From positions 1 through 62,452 of the forward strand of contig CALLVX010000048.1 in assembly GCA_938010765.1 (NCBI GenBank): 62,452 bases of DNA, read 5' to 3'. The notes under the pieces were generated by a model that saw nothing but the letters and a program-made list of their open reading frames with translations, made no database searches and had not been told where the DNA came from. Each line of letters opens with the position of its first letter. Positions within the stretch are counted from its first letter, which is position 1. This DNA is from an uncultured Flavobacteriaceae bacterium (GTDB lineage: Bacteria; Bacteroidota; Bacteroidia; Flavobacteriales; Flavobacteriaceae). A program made the position numbers and the translations under genes. Below are positions 1 through 7,250 of the stretch, piece by piece.

Positions 1-671
1 ACATGTTTCCACCTATAATTATGCGGAGAACGATCCCGTCGCGAACATCGACCTTCATGGGCTCCAAAAAGCAGGGATGCAGATAGGTATAGAAAATGCC
101 CGTCGCCACATAAAGGAAAACGGAACGTCCGAGGACTTGGCGGCATTTGAAAGAACTCAAGATGAAATGGCATCAAAAGCTAGAATAGCGGCCGGTGTTA
201 TGGGTGTTGCTTTTGGCGTAGGTGGCGCGGTCGCAAGCTACTGGTGGCGGCGGGGTTGCCACATTTGTAGCAAATGAAGTAAAAGATGAAGCGTTGTCGC
301 AAGCTACTGGTGGCGCAAGTGATATTTTTGACCTTACCAAGTTAGGAACAAAAGCTATAAAAGAAGGAATTGGACAGATTAAAAAGCATTTATCCTCATT
401 GGATCAAGATGCCGCAAATGATGTAATGATTGATAGACTTGAAAAAATAGCAAATGGCGAAATTGATGCTACTGAAATTGATTCTAACTACTTTACCCAT
501 GAACTGGGAGAGAAAAAGTTAGTTGATGAAGGGATGAATCAACAAAAAGCACATATTGAAACCTTGAAAAATCAAGGTATTGAGTATGATAAAAACGCTC
601 AAAATAAGCTGTATACGAAAGAAGCATTGGGAGCTGGGGACGAAGCATTTAGAAAAGCAGCGAAAAATTAA
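1..671 (+). pseudogene. RHS-repeat protein C-terminal end with polymorphic toxin tip, frameshifted and 5'-truncated
   Basis: The reading frame entering at base 2 carries the RHS-core end signature YNYAENDPVANIDLHG (Y-x-Y-x-x-N-x-P then D-x-x-G), after which RHS proteins switch to a variable effector tip. That frame stops at 277. The continuation lies in the next frame from about 222 to 671, so a 1- or 2-base indel sits at roughly 225-260. The downstream part reads ATFVANEVKDEALSQATGG and then a polar tip of about 120 residues containing FTHEL, an AH-x-x-TL segment and LYTKEAL. I cannot name its toxin fold. RHS proteins are large secreted or surface toxin carriers, often T6SS-linked, but the export route cannot be seen here. 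The break may be natural inactivation or a sequencing error. Locus identity is confident; toxin chemistry is unknown. Confidence 0.75.
230..315 (+). repeat. 20-bp direct repeat at the RHS frameshift
   Basis: The same 20 bases (beginning GTCGCAAGCTACTGG) occur at 230-249 and 296-315, 66 bases apart. In the downstream frame both copies encode SQATGG. The first copy lies exactly where the RHS frame breaks, so slippage or recombination between the copies is a plausible cause of the break. Confidence 0.8.
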
Positions 672-682
672 TTGAATATAAT

Positions 683-1060
683 ATGAGTTTTATACATAAA
701 GAGTATTGGGCTTGGGACGAATCTTACAATAGTACGATATATAAACTTGGTCTAGATATTTCAGGTTTGTTAGAGTCAAAATCAATTGTTCAATCCAATG
801 ACAACAAGGATGAATATAAAGTATTGGATAATGAGAATATTGATTTTTTAAACGTAACTAATAATAAGATTAAGAATATATATTTCTTTAGGGAGACTAA
901 TTTTTTGCCTAAGGAAGGATTAATGAATTTAAAGTATGAGGATTTCAAAAATGAGATTGAAAAAATCCTTACTCCGGTTGAAAAAGACTATATCGGAAAT
1001 AAAATCTTTGTAGTTTTCAGAGATGGTTTTGTAGCATTCGTTGCCTTAATAGGTAAATGA
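683..1060 (+). CDS. Putative immunity protein of the RHS toxin
   Basis: A 125-residue, AT-rich ORF begins 11 bases after the toxin frame ends, in the same direction. It has no signal peptide or membrane segment. It starts MSFIHKEYWAWDESYN, contains mixed charged and aromatic stretches, and ends DGFVAFVALIGK. No family is recognised from sequence. The immunity role is inferred from position and size alone: in RHS loci the gene directly after the effector tip normally encodes the cognate cytoplasmic immunity protein. Its lower GC compared with the flanking housekeeping genes fits a horizontally exchanged cassette. If the upstream toxin is really dead, this gene would be an orphan immunity gene protecting against siblings that carry the intact toxin. 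Confidence 0.6.
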   Translation: MSFIHKEYWAWDESYNSTIYKLGLDISGLLESKSIVQSNDNKDEYKVLDNENIDFLNVTNNKIKNIYFFRETNFLPKEGLMNLKYEDFKNEIEKILTPVEKDYIGNKIFVVFRDGFVAFVALIGK

Positions 1061-1140
1061 TTATCCCCTGCTCGCGCGATTAAAACTAATCGCTATTGCG
1101 AGGGTCCCGCTCGTACCGTGTTGAGTAAGAAATAAAGAAG

Positions 1141-1168
1141 AACCATAGCAGCAATGTTGTGGTTTTTT
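1141..1168 (+). terminator. Intrinsic terminator after the putative immunity gene (copy A)
   Basis: CCATAGCA (1143-1150) pairs with TGTTGTGG (1155-1162), with three G-T wobbles, around a GCAA tetraloop. Six T follow. It lies 80 bases beyond the immunity-gene stop and fits termination of the RHS/immunity transcript. Confidence 0.75.
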
Positions 1169-1312
1169 ATGTTTTTATTTTTGAAACAGCCTATAGTTTA
1201 CAAAAGCGAAGAACAGGCCCGATATGGCTATGGATGCAAAAGCAAAGATCCCTTGGTAGGGTTCCTTCGTAGCGTTATGAGTAATAAGAGTAAGACTAAA
1301 AATCGGATAATG

Positions 1313-1340
1313 ACCACGGCATTGCTGTCGTGGTTTTTTT
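1313..1340 (+). terminator. Intrinsic terminator (copy B)
   Basis: CCACGGCA (1314-1321) pairs with TGTCGTGG (1326-1333) around TTGC, followed by seven T. No gene directly precedes it on the plus strand, which is why it reads as a relic of a lost cassette. Confidence 0.75.
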
Positions 1341-1461
1341 ATGCGTAGGCTTTTTTGGCCTTAAAATCGCGGATTAGGCCCCCCGCTGCCGCGAGAGTAA
1401 TCGCTACCCCTAGTCTTTGACTAGTGGCGGTTATGAGTTAGAAATAAAGAATTGGATAAGG

Positions 1462-1484
1462 ACCACGGCGGGAGTTGTGGTTTT
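1462..1484 (+). terminator. Intrinsic terminator (copy C)
   Basis: CCACGGC (1463-1469) pairs with GTTGTGG (1474-1480) around a GGGA tetraloop, followed by four T and then C. This is a weaker U-tract than in the other copies. Confidence 0.6.
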
Positions 1485-1530
1485 CCGTTTTTGACCTGAC
1501 CGGTTTTATGCGTATGCTTTTTGCGCTGCT

Positions 1531-1851
1531 TTATGCACCAATATGGCCCTGTAGAGCATTTAAGGTATTGGCGATCATCATTAGAAGTGCTAACAAAGAG
1601 GCCGTATAAACGTTAAATAAGATGGTAATCATGTCCAAATAGATAAAGTAGAGTGCCGTTACCAAGGCAAAGATCAGGTGGTCCAAGAACAATAATGACC
1701 GGAATACAAACCGGTTGAGGATATAGGGTTTAATGGTTTCCCTGACCTTTTCCAAATCTTTTTTGATCTGTCGTCGTTTTTCCATATCGGTCGCGAACCT
1801 TATCAGATCCAAGATGGTCCTTATCAATGCAAGTATGTCCCCAAAACTCAT
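1531..1851 (-). CDS. Small two-helix membrane protein, unknown function
   Basis: A 106-residue ORF starting MSFGDILALIRTILDLIRF. An upstream in-frame Met at 2055 would add 68 residues translated from the terminator repeat, so the internal Met at 1851 is preferred. The N-terminal half is amphipathic and charged (DMEKRRQIKKDLEKVRE). The C-terminal half has two hydrophobic segments around RSLLFLDHLIFALVTALYF and NVYTASLLALLMMIANTL. It is encoded against the RHS direction, between terminator copies C and D, so it could be a membrane-type immunity protein or an unrelated insertion. No family is recognised. Confidence 0.5.
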   Translation of the reverse strand: MSFGDILALIRTILDLIRFATDMEKRRQIKKDLEKVRETIKPYILNRFVFRSLLFLDHLIFALVTALYFIYLDMITILFNVYTASLLALLMMIANTLNALQGHIGA

Positions 1852-2001
1852 AATGAATACGCTTTTTTGGTCTTGTGGTAGCTGATGGCCATATCTATAA
1901 GGTCGTAATTTTGATACGCTCCCCTTGCTGGTCCTGGTGTGGGCTAGCGCTTCGTCTTTGACGAGTGCCGTGCTGAATAAGAACCAAAGAATTTGATAAG
2001 G

Positions 2002-2029
2002 ACCACGGCTGTACTGTTGTGGTTTTTTT
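2002..2029 (+). terminator. Intrinsic terminator (copy D)
   Basis: CCACGGC (2003-2009) pairs with GTTGTGG (2016-2022) around a six-base loop, followed by seven T. It is the last member of the four-copy tail array. Confidence 0.7.
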
Positions 2030-2437
2030 GATTTTGATGCAACGGTGTGGTTCAAAACCTCCCATCCTATTCAATGTACCCCTCACCGTCATAACCTGGT
2101 CATTCGTCGATAGTGACCGCTTTTTTTGAATCCGTATTTTCTTACAAATCAGCACATTGTGCCTCCAGTTAAAGACATTTGCCTGCGCTTTAACGATCAA
2201 CGAACGGTATATAGAAAGGAATTGTCCAAAGTGTATTTACTTTGAGACTCGAACCTAAACTGTACAATTGTATGATCTAAAAACTACGCTTCACACTTTA
2301 GTAGGGTCCTATCCTGTTTTAAAACAACCAACGACTCATTCAAAATCACAAAAATCCGATACTTACTATTTAACCAGGTATCACACTTTTTCGTTCCTAC
2401 GGAAAAGATTACTAACAACCTTATAAATCGAACAAGT
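2030..2437. other. Gene-free stretch before the secreted-protein gene
   Basis: About 400 bases with no convincing coding frame. A 101-codon minus-strand frame here (1895-2200) reads through terminator copy D and lacks protein-like composition. The part next to 2438 is AT-rich and presumably holds the promoter of the following gene, but no clear TAnnTTTG box could be fixed. Confidence 0.5.
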
Positions 2438-5212
2438 ATGATTAAAAACTACACCATGTTAACAACAAAGCGCTTGTTGTCTTTCCTTGCACTGTCATTA
2501 CCCCTGGCGGCAATGGCAACTTCTAATGGAGATACAATAAACACCCTACCAGCTGCCCCACCTATGGCACTGCCCGTATGTGAGTATCCGATCTTGGAAT
2601 CACCGCGATGCGCGAATCAAAACTTGGCCGAAGTCTGGCTAAAGAACGCCAATGACAACTATTTCTCGATGACGACCAGCTCATCGTTCATATCCTATGA
2701 TGATGGTACGGCCCATTATACTTCCATCGTTTCAAATGGGAGCGATACAGTAGAGGTCGATATTATCTTTTCTGGTTATACGACCACACCTCCGCAAAAC
2801 AGTCCGAAAGAGAACTGGTGTTCTCCTCACGATACTTCCGATTGGGTATATTATACTAAGACTACAGGAACAATTATTTCTGAAAATCACGGTACTTTTA
2901 CCTTGGAGCGCAAAGGCCCGGCCTTTCAATTAGGGAACGGTGCCGATGTGACCCGTGAGGGCTTTGGTGCTTCCGGTTGGTTCAATATTACCGGTGGCGG
3001 CGATGGTTTTTATACCACAGGAGATGTCAACATACAATTGGGCGAATGCGTTGCCGCATGTAACCTAAGTGCTTCTGCAGGGAACGATGTGGAGGTATGT
3101 AGCGAAGACACCGTTGAATTGACGGCCATGGTCGAAAACGCTTCTTCCTGTCCTGGTGGATGTGAATATCCCATCGAAGAAAGTGCCAAATGTGGTTCGA
3201 ACGGCGAAAAAATTGAAGAGGTATGGATTAAGAACGATATCAATAATCGTTTCGTTACTACCAGTTCTTCCTTTAAGACCTATAACAACGGTACGGCGCA
3301 TTATACTTCCGTTGCTTCTAATGGTACCGACAATATCGAAGTAGATGTAACCTTTTCTGGTTATACTACTACCGCACCACAAGACAGTCCGAAAGAGAAC
3401 TGGTGTTCCCCACATGATACTTCCGATTGGGCGTATTATACCACCACCACAGGAACGATCGTCTCAGAATTACACGGTACCTTCGATGTTACTAGAAAAG
3501 GCCCAGCCTTTCAAATAGGTGATGGAGCCGATGTAACTCGTGAGGGCTTTGGCGCTTCGGGTTGGTTGATGATTACAGGAGGCAATGGGTATTACGAGAA
3601 TGGTGATATTAATATTAAGCTTGGAACTTGTGAACCTATTAATTTTACTAGCGAAGTTGCTTATGTTTGGACTACCGAAGATGGAAACATTGTAGGGGAT
3701 GCCAATCAAAAAACGATCACAGTAGATCAGAGCGGTACCTATAGGGTAATGGCTGTTGATTGTAATGATTGTGAGGCGATTGATGAGGTTGTTGTAACCA
3801 TTACGGATCCCGATGCGGGCACTATTACGGCCGATGTCGATAATGTTTGTATGGAAGGAGATAGCATGATGATTTCTGCTACTCCCGATGGAAACCAAAA
3901 CGTGCCAGAAGGGTATATATTGGCCTATGTACTTACATCTGGGGCCGATTTGGTAATCCAAGACCTGTCTGACACGCCTAAATTTACGGTAACCGAATCA
4001 GGAAAATATACCATACACACCTTTGTATACCCAGCTTCTTTTGATCCTTTAAGTGTAGTTGTCCCCGGGCAAACTACCGGAGTAGATGTAAACAGCTTAT
4101 TAGTACAAGGTGGTGGTGAGTTATGTGCTTCCTTAGATGTTGCTGGGGCCATGGTCATGGTCGATGAGCCATTGATTATCGGAGATTTTGTATGGATTGA
4201 TGAAAACCAAAACGGACGCCAAGACGATGGTGAGCCGGGAGTAAATGGTGTTACCGTTACCTTGTTCACCTGTGAAGGGGAAGAGGTGGCCAGCACCGTT
4301 ACGGCCGACAGCCCGAATGGCGATCCTGGTTATTTTATGTTTGAAATTTGCCCGAATTCTGGATCGTACTATATCGTATTTGGAGATTTGCCGGGCGGGT
4401 ATGAGTTTACGACTCCATTTGCTGGTGGTGATATTGCCCTTGACTCCAATGCAGATGAAAATGGGGTAACCGCTTGTTTCGAAGTGAAAGTAGAGGATGA
4501 CCTTACCATAGATTGTGGTTTAAAGTCGTTATGTCCTTTAATCCTTCAATACAAGATTCGCCCTAGAGATACCGATGGGATCTATACAACTGGCAATGAA
4601 ACTGCTGCTTGTTTAGGTGATGATATTATTATTCGTCTGGTAATGCCGGGCGAGGAAGATAGCGAAAGTGCTACAACGGCCTTTACAGACTGGGTATTTA
4701 CCTTTAGTCTAGCAAACGGCAGCACCGCGGTAAGAGGAAATGATCAGGTGCCATATAACAATGCGGTATCGAGGTTCGGATTAAACGAAGATGACTTCGG
4801 ATTGTATACTGTTTCTTGGGTAAGCGCAGATGGTTGCGAGGGTACTGCCGAGTTCACTTTGAACTTCCCTGATGAAGGCTGTAATGCCGACGGCATACGT
4901 GCCAATGATGCGAATAAGGTAGCTTCAATATTTCCAATGCCGGCGAAAAGTGGTAGTACCGTACAAATGGTGATTACTACCGATACGGGTGTTGCCAACA
5001 GTGCGGGTGCATTCCCAGCATCGAAAGAGCAAGTAAGCCTTGCCTTATATGAACTGAATTCTGGTAGAATGGTCAACCAGCCAAAAGTAATAGATATTAC
5101 TAAAGGCAGAGATGTGATCAACTATGAATTGAACCAGCTTTCGAGCGGGGTATATATTCTTAGAATATCAGGGTCAAACTGGACAGATACCAAACAGATT
5201 GTAGTCGATTAA
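2438..5212 (+). CDS. Large secreted multidomain protein with SdrD B-like domain and T9SS-type C-terminal sorting domain
   Basis: The 924-residue protein begins with a signal peptide (KRLLSFLALSLPLAAMA); the Met at codon 7 is an alternative start. Residues about 48-203 and 242-397 are two close copies of a Cys-flanked domain starting CEYPI and sharing SPKENWCSPHDTSDW and GADVTREGFGASGW. Ig/PKD-like segments follow at about 415-570. An SdrD B-like domain starts near 595 (GDFVWIDENQNGRQDDGEPG). The last 90 residues (IFPMPAKSG ... SSGVYILRISG ... TKQIVVD) resemble a type-A T9SS sorting domain, which is normally removed after export and surface anchoring. The product is probably a surface-attached adhesin or glycan-binding protein. 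No catalytic domain is seen. It is monocistronic, with a strong terminator downstream. Confidence 0.85.
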   Translation: MIKNYTMLTTKRLLSFLALSLPLAAMATSNGDTINTLPAAPPMALPVCEYPILESPRCANQNLAEVWLKNANDNYFSMTTSSSFISYDDGTAHYTSIVSNGSDTVEVDIIFSGYTTTPPQNSPKENWCSPHDTSDWVYYTKTTGTIISENHGTFTLERKGPAFQLGNGADVTREGFGASGWFNITGGGDGFYTTGDVNIQLGECVAACNLSASAGNDVEVCSEDTVELTAMVENASSCPGGCEYPIEESAKCGSNGEKIEEVWIKNDINNRFVTTSSSFKTYNNGTAHYTSVASNGTDNIEVDVTFSGYTTTAPQDSPKENWCSPHDTSDWAYYTTTTGTIVSELHGTFDVTRKGPAFQIGDGADVTREGFGASGWLMITGGNGYYENGDINIKLGTCEPINFTSEVAYVWTTEDGNIVGDANQKTITVDQSGTYRVMAVDCNDCEAIDEVVVTITDPDAGTITADVDNVCMEGDSMMISATPDGNQNVPEGYILAYVLTSGADLVIQDLSDTPKFTVTESGKYTIHTFVYPASFDPLSVVVPGQTTGVDVNSLLVQGGGELCASLDVAGAMVMVDEPLIIGDFVWIDENQNGRQDDGEPGVNGVTVTLFTCEGEEVASTVTADSPNGDPGYFMFEICPNSGSYYIVFGDLPGGYEFTTPFAGGDIALDSNADENGVTACFEVKVEDDLTIDCGLKSLCPLILQYKIRPRDTDGIYTTGNETAACLGDDIIIRLVMPGEEDSESATTAFTDWVFTFSLANGSTAVRGNDQVPYNNAVSRFGLNEDDFGLYTVSWVSADGCEGTAEFTLNFPDEGCNADGIRANDANKVASIFPMPAKSGSTVQMVITTDTGVANSAGAFPASKEQVSLALYELNSGRMVNQPKVIDITKGRDVINYELNQLSSGVYILRISGSNWTDTKQIVVD
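2579..3628 (+). repeat. Tandem internal domain duplication
   Basis: Two domain copies of about 155 residues (DNA 2579-3046 and 3161-3628) remain highly similar, sharing TAHYTS, SGYTTT, SPKENWCSPHDTSDW, GTFxxxRKGPAFQ and GFGASGW. The near identity of long stretches points to recent duplication or ongoing homogenisation. Confidence 0.85.
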
Positions 5213-5234
5213 GTACACTGACCATAAGTAGGAA

Positions 5235-5267
5235 AGCCGCTCTGATTCGTCAGTGCGGCTTTTTTTA
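5235..5267 (+). terminator. Intrinsic terminator with UUCG loop
   Basis: AGCCGC (5235-5240) pairs with GCGGCT (5255-5260). An inner CTGA/TCAG stem closes a TTCG tetraloop, with one T-T mismatch between the two stems. Seven T follow. It lies 23 bases after the stop of the secreted-protein gene. Confidence 0.9.
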
Positions 5268-5298
5268 TGCTTTGAAAATAAAATTTACAAATCTTAAG

Positions 5299-5530
5299 TC
5301 TTTGAGCGTAGCGATCCTTTGCCCTTTTTTCCACTGTCACCTTAAGCGCGGTCGAAAGGCTAGGAACAAGTCGAATAGGTCTCGATTCGTCCTGCCAGCC
5401 GGCTAGGCAGGCCTGGCCTGACAAAATGGTGAGCAGAGAACAGTAAAAAAGTCCTGAGTTTGAACTTGCTTGGCAGTGAACGGTAAGAAAGTGATCGGTT
5501 CGCAGTTGTGTTTGACATTTGAGTTTGAAT
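5299..5530 (+). repeat. Dispersed intergenic palindromic repeat, copy 1
   Basis: Contains GAGCGTAGCGATCCTTTG, then CACTGTCACCTTAAGCG, GGTCGAAAGGCTAGGAAC, a palindromic TGCCAGCCGGCTAGGCA core, and a degenerate GAGTTTGAA-type tail. The same order of elements recurs at 6535-6780 on the other side of the sterol-desaturase gene. Sequences of this kind are scattered through many flavobacterial genomes. No ORF is credible here. Confidence 0.75.
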
Positions 5531-5535
5531 TTATT

Positions 5536-6420
5536 TCATCTTACGTCTTTTCTCCCCTTCCCAAACCCATAAAGGTTTTGCCCTGCAAAATCTTTTGGAA
5601 ACTGTTCGTCTCCGGGAAATCCCAACGGAATGGTACCGCTATCTTCGGGGATATAGTTGGTTTTAAAGAGATAATCCCAAAGACTAAGGCTAATAGCAAA
5701 ATTCACCCCGTTTTTTCCTTCTGGCAGTACATAGGAATGATGGTATAAATGCATCACTGGGTTGTTAAGGATGTATTTCAAAGGCCCCCAACTAAGTTTA
5801 ATATTGGCATGGTTTAAATGCCCGATAGTGATGGCGATAAAGTGGACGATATAGGCCTGTTCGGGCTCAAAGCCGCCAAGAATCATCACCCCGAATACTT
5901 TCAAGGGTTTGTACAATACGTTTTCCATCCAATGGTAGCGCAAATGCGCAGCAAACCCCATTTCTTTTACCGAATGGTGCACTTTATGAAAATTCCATAG
6001 CACGGGAAACCGATGTAATAACGTGTGCGTAAACCATTGAACAAAATCGAGTACTATGAAAAAAACAAGCAATTGTGCCCATTGAGGAAAGGAAGACAAA
6101 TCAACCAAGGAAAGCGAATTAGGAGCAATTCCTACCTCTTTGAATAGGAGCTCTAGCAATTTATAAAACCCACTGATGATAATAGAGAAGACGAAAAAGT
6201 TAAAGAACATATAAAAACCGTCCAGCCAGAAATCTTTTCTAAAAACTGCCTGGTTTTTTCGCCATGGGAAGATAATTTCTAGCAACCATACAACCAACGA
6301 AATGGCTATAAGCCCCCAAAAATAGTTCGTATACCACGGCACATCGAATACAATCGAATTCCAGGTCCACTGTAAGCTACCCACAAAGGAATTGGCAAAG
6401 GCATCTAGGTATTTTTCCAT
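5536..6420 (-). CDS. Sterol desaturase / fatty acid hydroxylase superfamily membrane protein
   Basis: This 294-residue protein has the histidine clusters of the di-iron membrane hydroxylase superfamily: HTLLH (132-136), HKVHH (145-149), HLNHAN (from 201) and HLYHH (224-228). About four hydrophobic segments surround them, at roughly 33-52, 70-88, 114-130 and 186-200. These enzymes hydroxylate or desaturate lipids, sterols or carotenoids at the inner membrane using O2, and the true substrate cannot be read from sequence. The gene stands alone between two copies of the same intergenic repeat. A second family member, not closely similar, is at 53032-54174. Family assignment is firm; the substrate is unknown. 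Confidence 0.9.
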   Translation of the reverse strand: MEKYLDAFANSFVGSLQWTWNSIVFDVPWYTNYFWGLIAISLVVWLLEIIFPWRKNQAVFRKDFWLDGFYMFFNFFVFSIIISGFYKLLELLFKEVGIAPNSLSLVDLSSFPQWAQLLVFFIVLDFVQWFTHTLLHRFPVLWNFHKVHHSVKEMGFAAHLRYHWMENVLYKPLKVFGVMILGGFEPEQAYIVHFIAITIGHLNHANIKLSWGPLKYILNNPVMHLYHHSYVLPEGKNGVNFAISLSLWDYLFKTNYIPEDSGTIPLGFPGDEQFPKDFAGQNLYGFGKGRKDVR

Positions 6421-6534
6421 CGGATGTGTCTTTTCAATAGTATTGACATCTTATTATTTTTGATCGATGAGGCCAAGAGGCTACCATTTGTATTTCATAA
6501 TTGAACTGCCAGTTAAATGTCATTATTCTCACAG

Positions 6535-6780
6535 CGTAGCGGTCTTTCGTCTTTTTTATTGTCACCTTGAGCCCAGTCGAAAGGCTAGGAACGTGCCGAG
6601 TAGGTCTCGACTGCGACTGCCGGCCGTCTAGGCAGGCTCGACCTGACATTGCAGTTTTCAATGGGCAATTAACAGTAATCAGTTTGAACTTGACATTTGT
6701 GTTTGAATTTTTTTAAGTCTTCCGTCATCTAATATCCTTCGTTTTTTTTCCCTCAGCGAAGCGGTCTTACGTCTTTTATC
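6535..6780 (+). repeat. Dispersed intergenic palindromic repeat, copy 2
   Basis: Holds CAGCGTAGCGGTCTTTCG, ATTGTCACCTTGAGC, CAGTCGAAAGGCTAGGAACG, a TGCCGGCCGTCTAGGCA palindrome and a TTTGAACTTGACATTTGTG tail. A second short CAGCGAAGCGGTCTTACG unit lies near 6755-6775. It has the same orientation as copy 1 at 5299-5530. Confidence 0.75.
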
Positions 6781-6795
6781 TATTTTCTAACCTCT

Positions 6796-7248
6796 TCATT
6801 CCTCCAACACATACCATTCAACACCTTTCAACCTTTGTCGCCTTCCTTTTTTCTCCGGTGAATAATTCGTAACTAAATAATTTACGATAATCGCTTCATT
6901 GGCGCCAAGGTCCCACAGATTCTGGGTTTCTTGCATCCATCGAATGGTAGCGATCCATCCCTCTTTGTTCATTTGGTTTTGGGTAACCAACTGGGCCGAA
7001 TGGCAGGAGGTACAGTTGGTAACGACCTCCGTAAGACCTTTCGCGTCTATTAGCCCCGTGCGAAGATGAATCCCATTCTCGATTCGGTCGGGATCTGCCT
7101 CGGGAACTTTCACATAATCGCTTTCAGAGGAATCGGTTTTTTGTGTCATAAAACAATACACTAAAAAAAAAAGCCCTCCCACAAGCAGAAATCCGAATAG
7201 GAACGTCTTGCTGTGTTTTGTAAAACTGCCTTGGTCATTATGCTCCAT
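6796..7248 (-). CDS. Membrane-anchored monohaem cytochrome c, likely SorB-like electron acceptor
   Basis: A 150-residue protein with an N-terminal membrane anchor (about 16-34) and a single CTSCH haem motif (79-83). Met105 in TIRWMQETQNLW is a candidate sixth haem ligand. It starts two bases after the stop of the upstream molybdenum oxidoreductase, so the two are almost certainly co-transcribed and translationally coupled. In SorAB-type sulfite dehydrogenases a small cytochrome takes electrons from the molybdenum centre and passes them to the respiratory chain. That role is inferred from pairing plus the haem motif, since the cytochrome itself is short and generic. It would sit in the periplasm, anchored to the inner membrane. 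Confidence 0.8.
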   Translation of the reverse strand: MEHNDQGSFTKHSKTFLFGFLLVGGLFFLVYCFMTQKTDSSESDYVKVPEADPDRIENGIHLRTGLIDAKGLTEVVTNCTSCHSAQLVTQNQMNKEGWIATIRWMQETQNLWDLGANEAIIVNYLVTNYSPEKKGRRQRLKGVEWYVLEE

Positions 7249-7250
7249 TA

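Larger units (their letters stand above)
1118..2029 (+). repeat. Four degenerate copies of an RHS-cassette tail ending in a terminator
   Basis: Four segments, at about 1118-1168, 1275-1340, 1433-1484 and 1965-2029, share a pattern of TGAGTAAGAAATAAAGAA-like sequence, then GGATAAGGACCACGGC, then GTNGTGG and a T-run. Copies three and four also share upstream CTAGTCTTTGACTAGTG-like or CGTCTTTGACGAGTG-like sequence. All have the same orientation as the RHS gene. They look like 3' tails of successive displaced toxin/immunity cassettes. That reading is an inference. Confidence 0.6.

Noticed and set aside
1895..2200. 101-codon minus-strand ORF
   Set aside because: It runs through the terminator repeat copy D and has basic, low-complexity composition. 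It is treated as a shadow.
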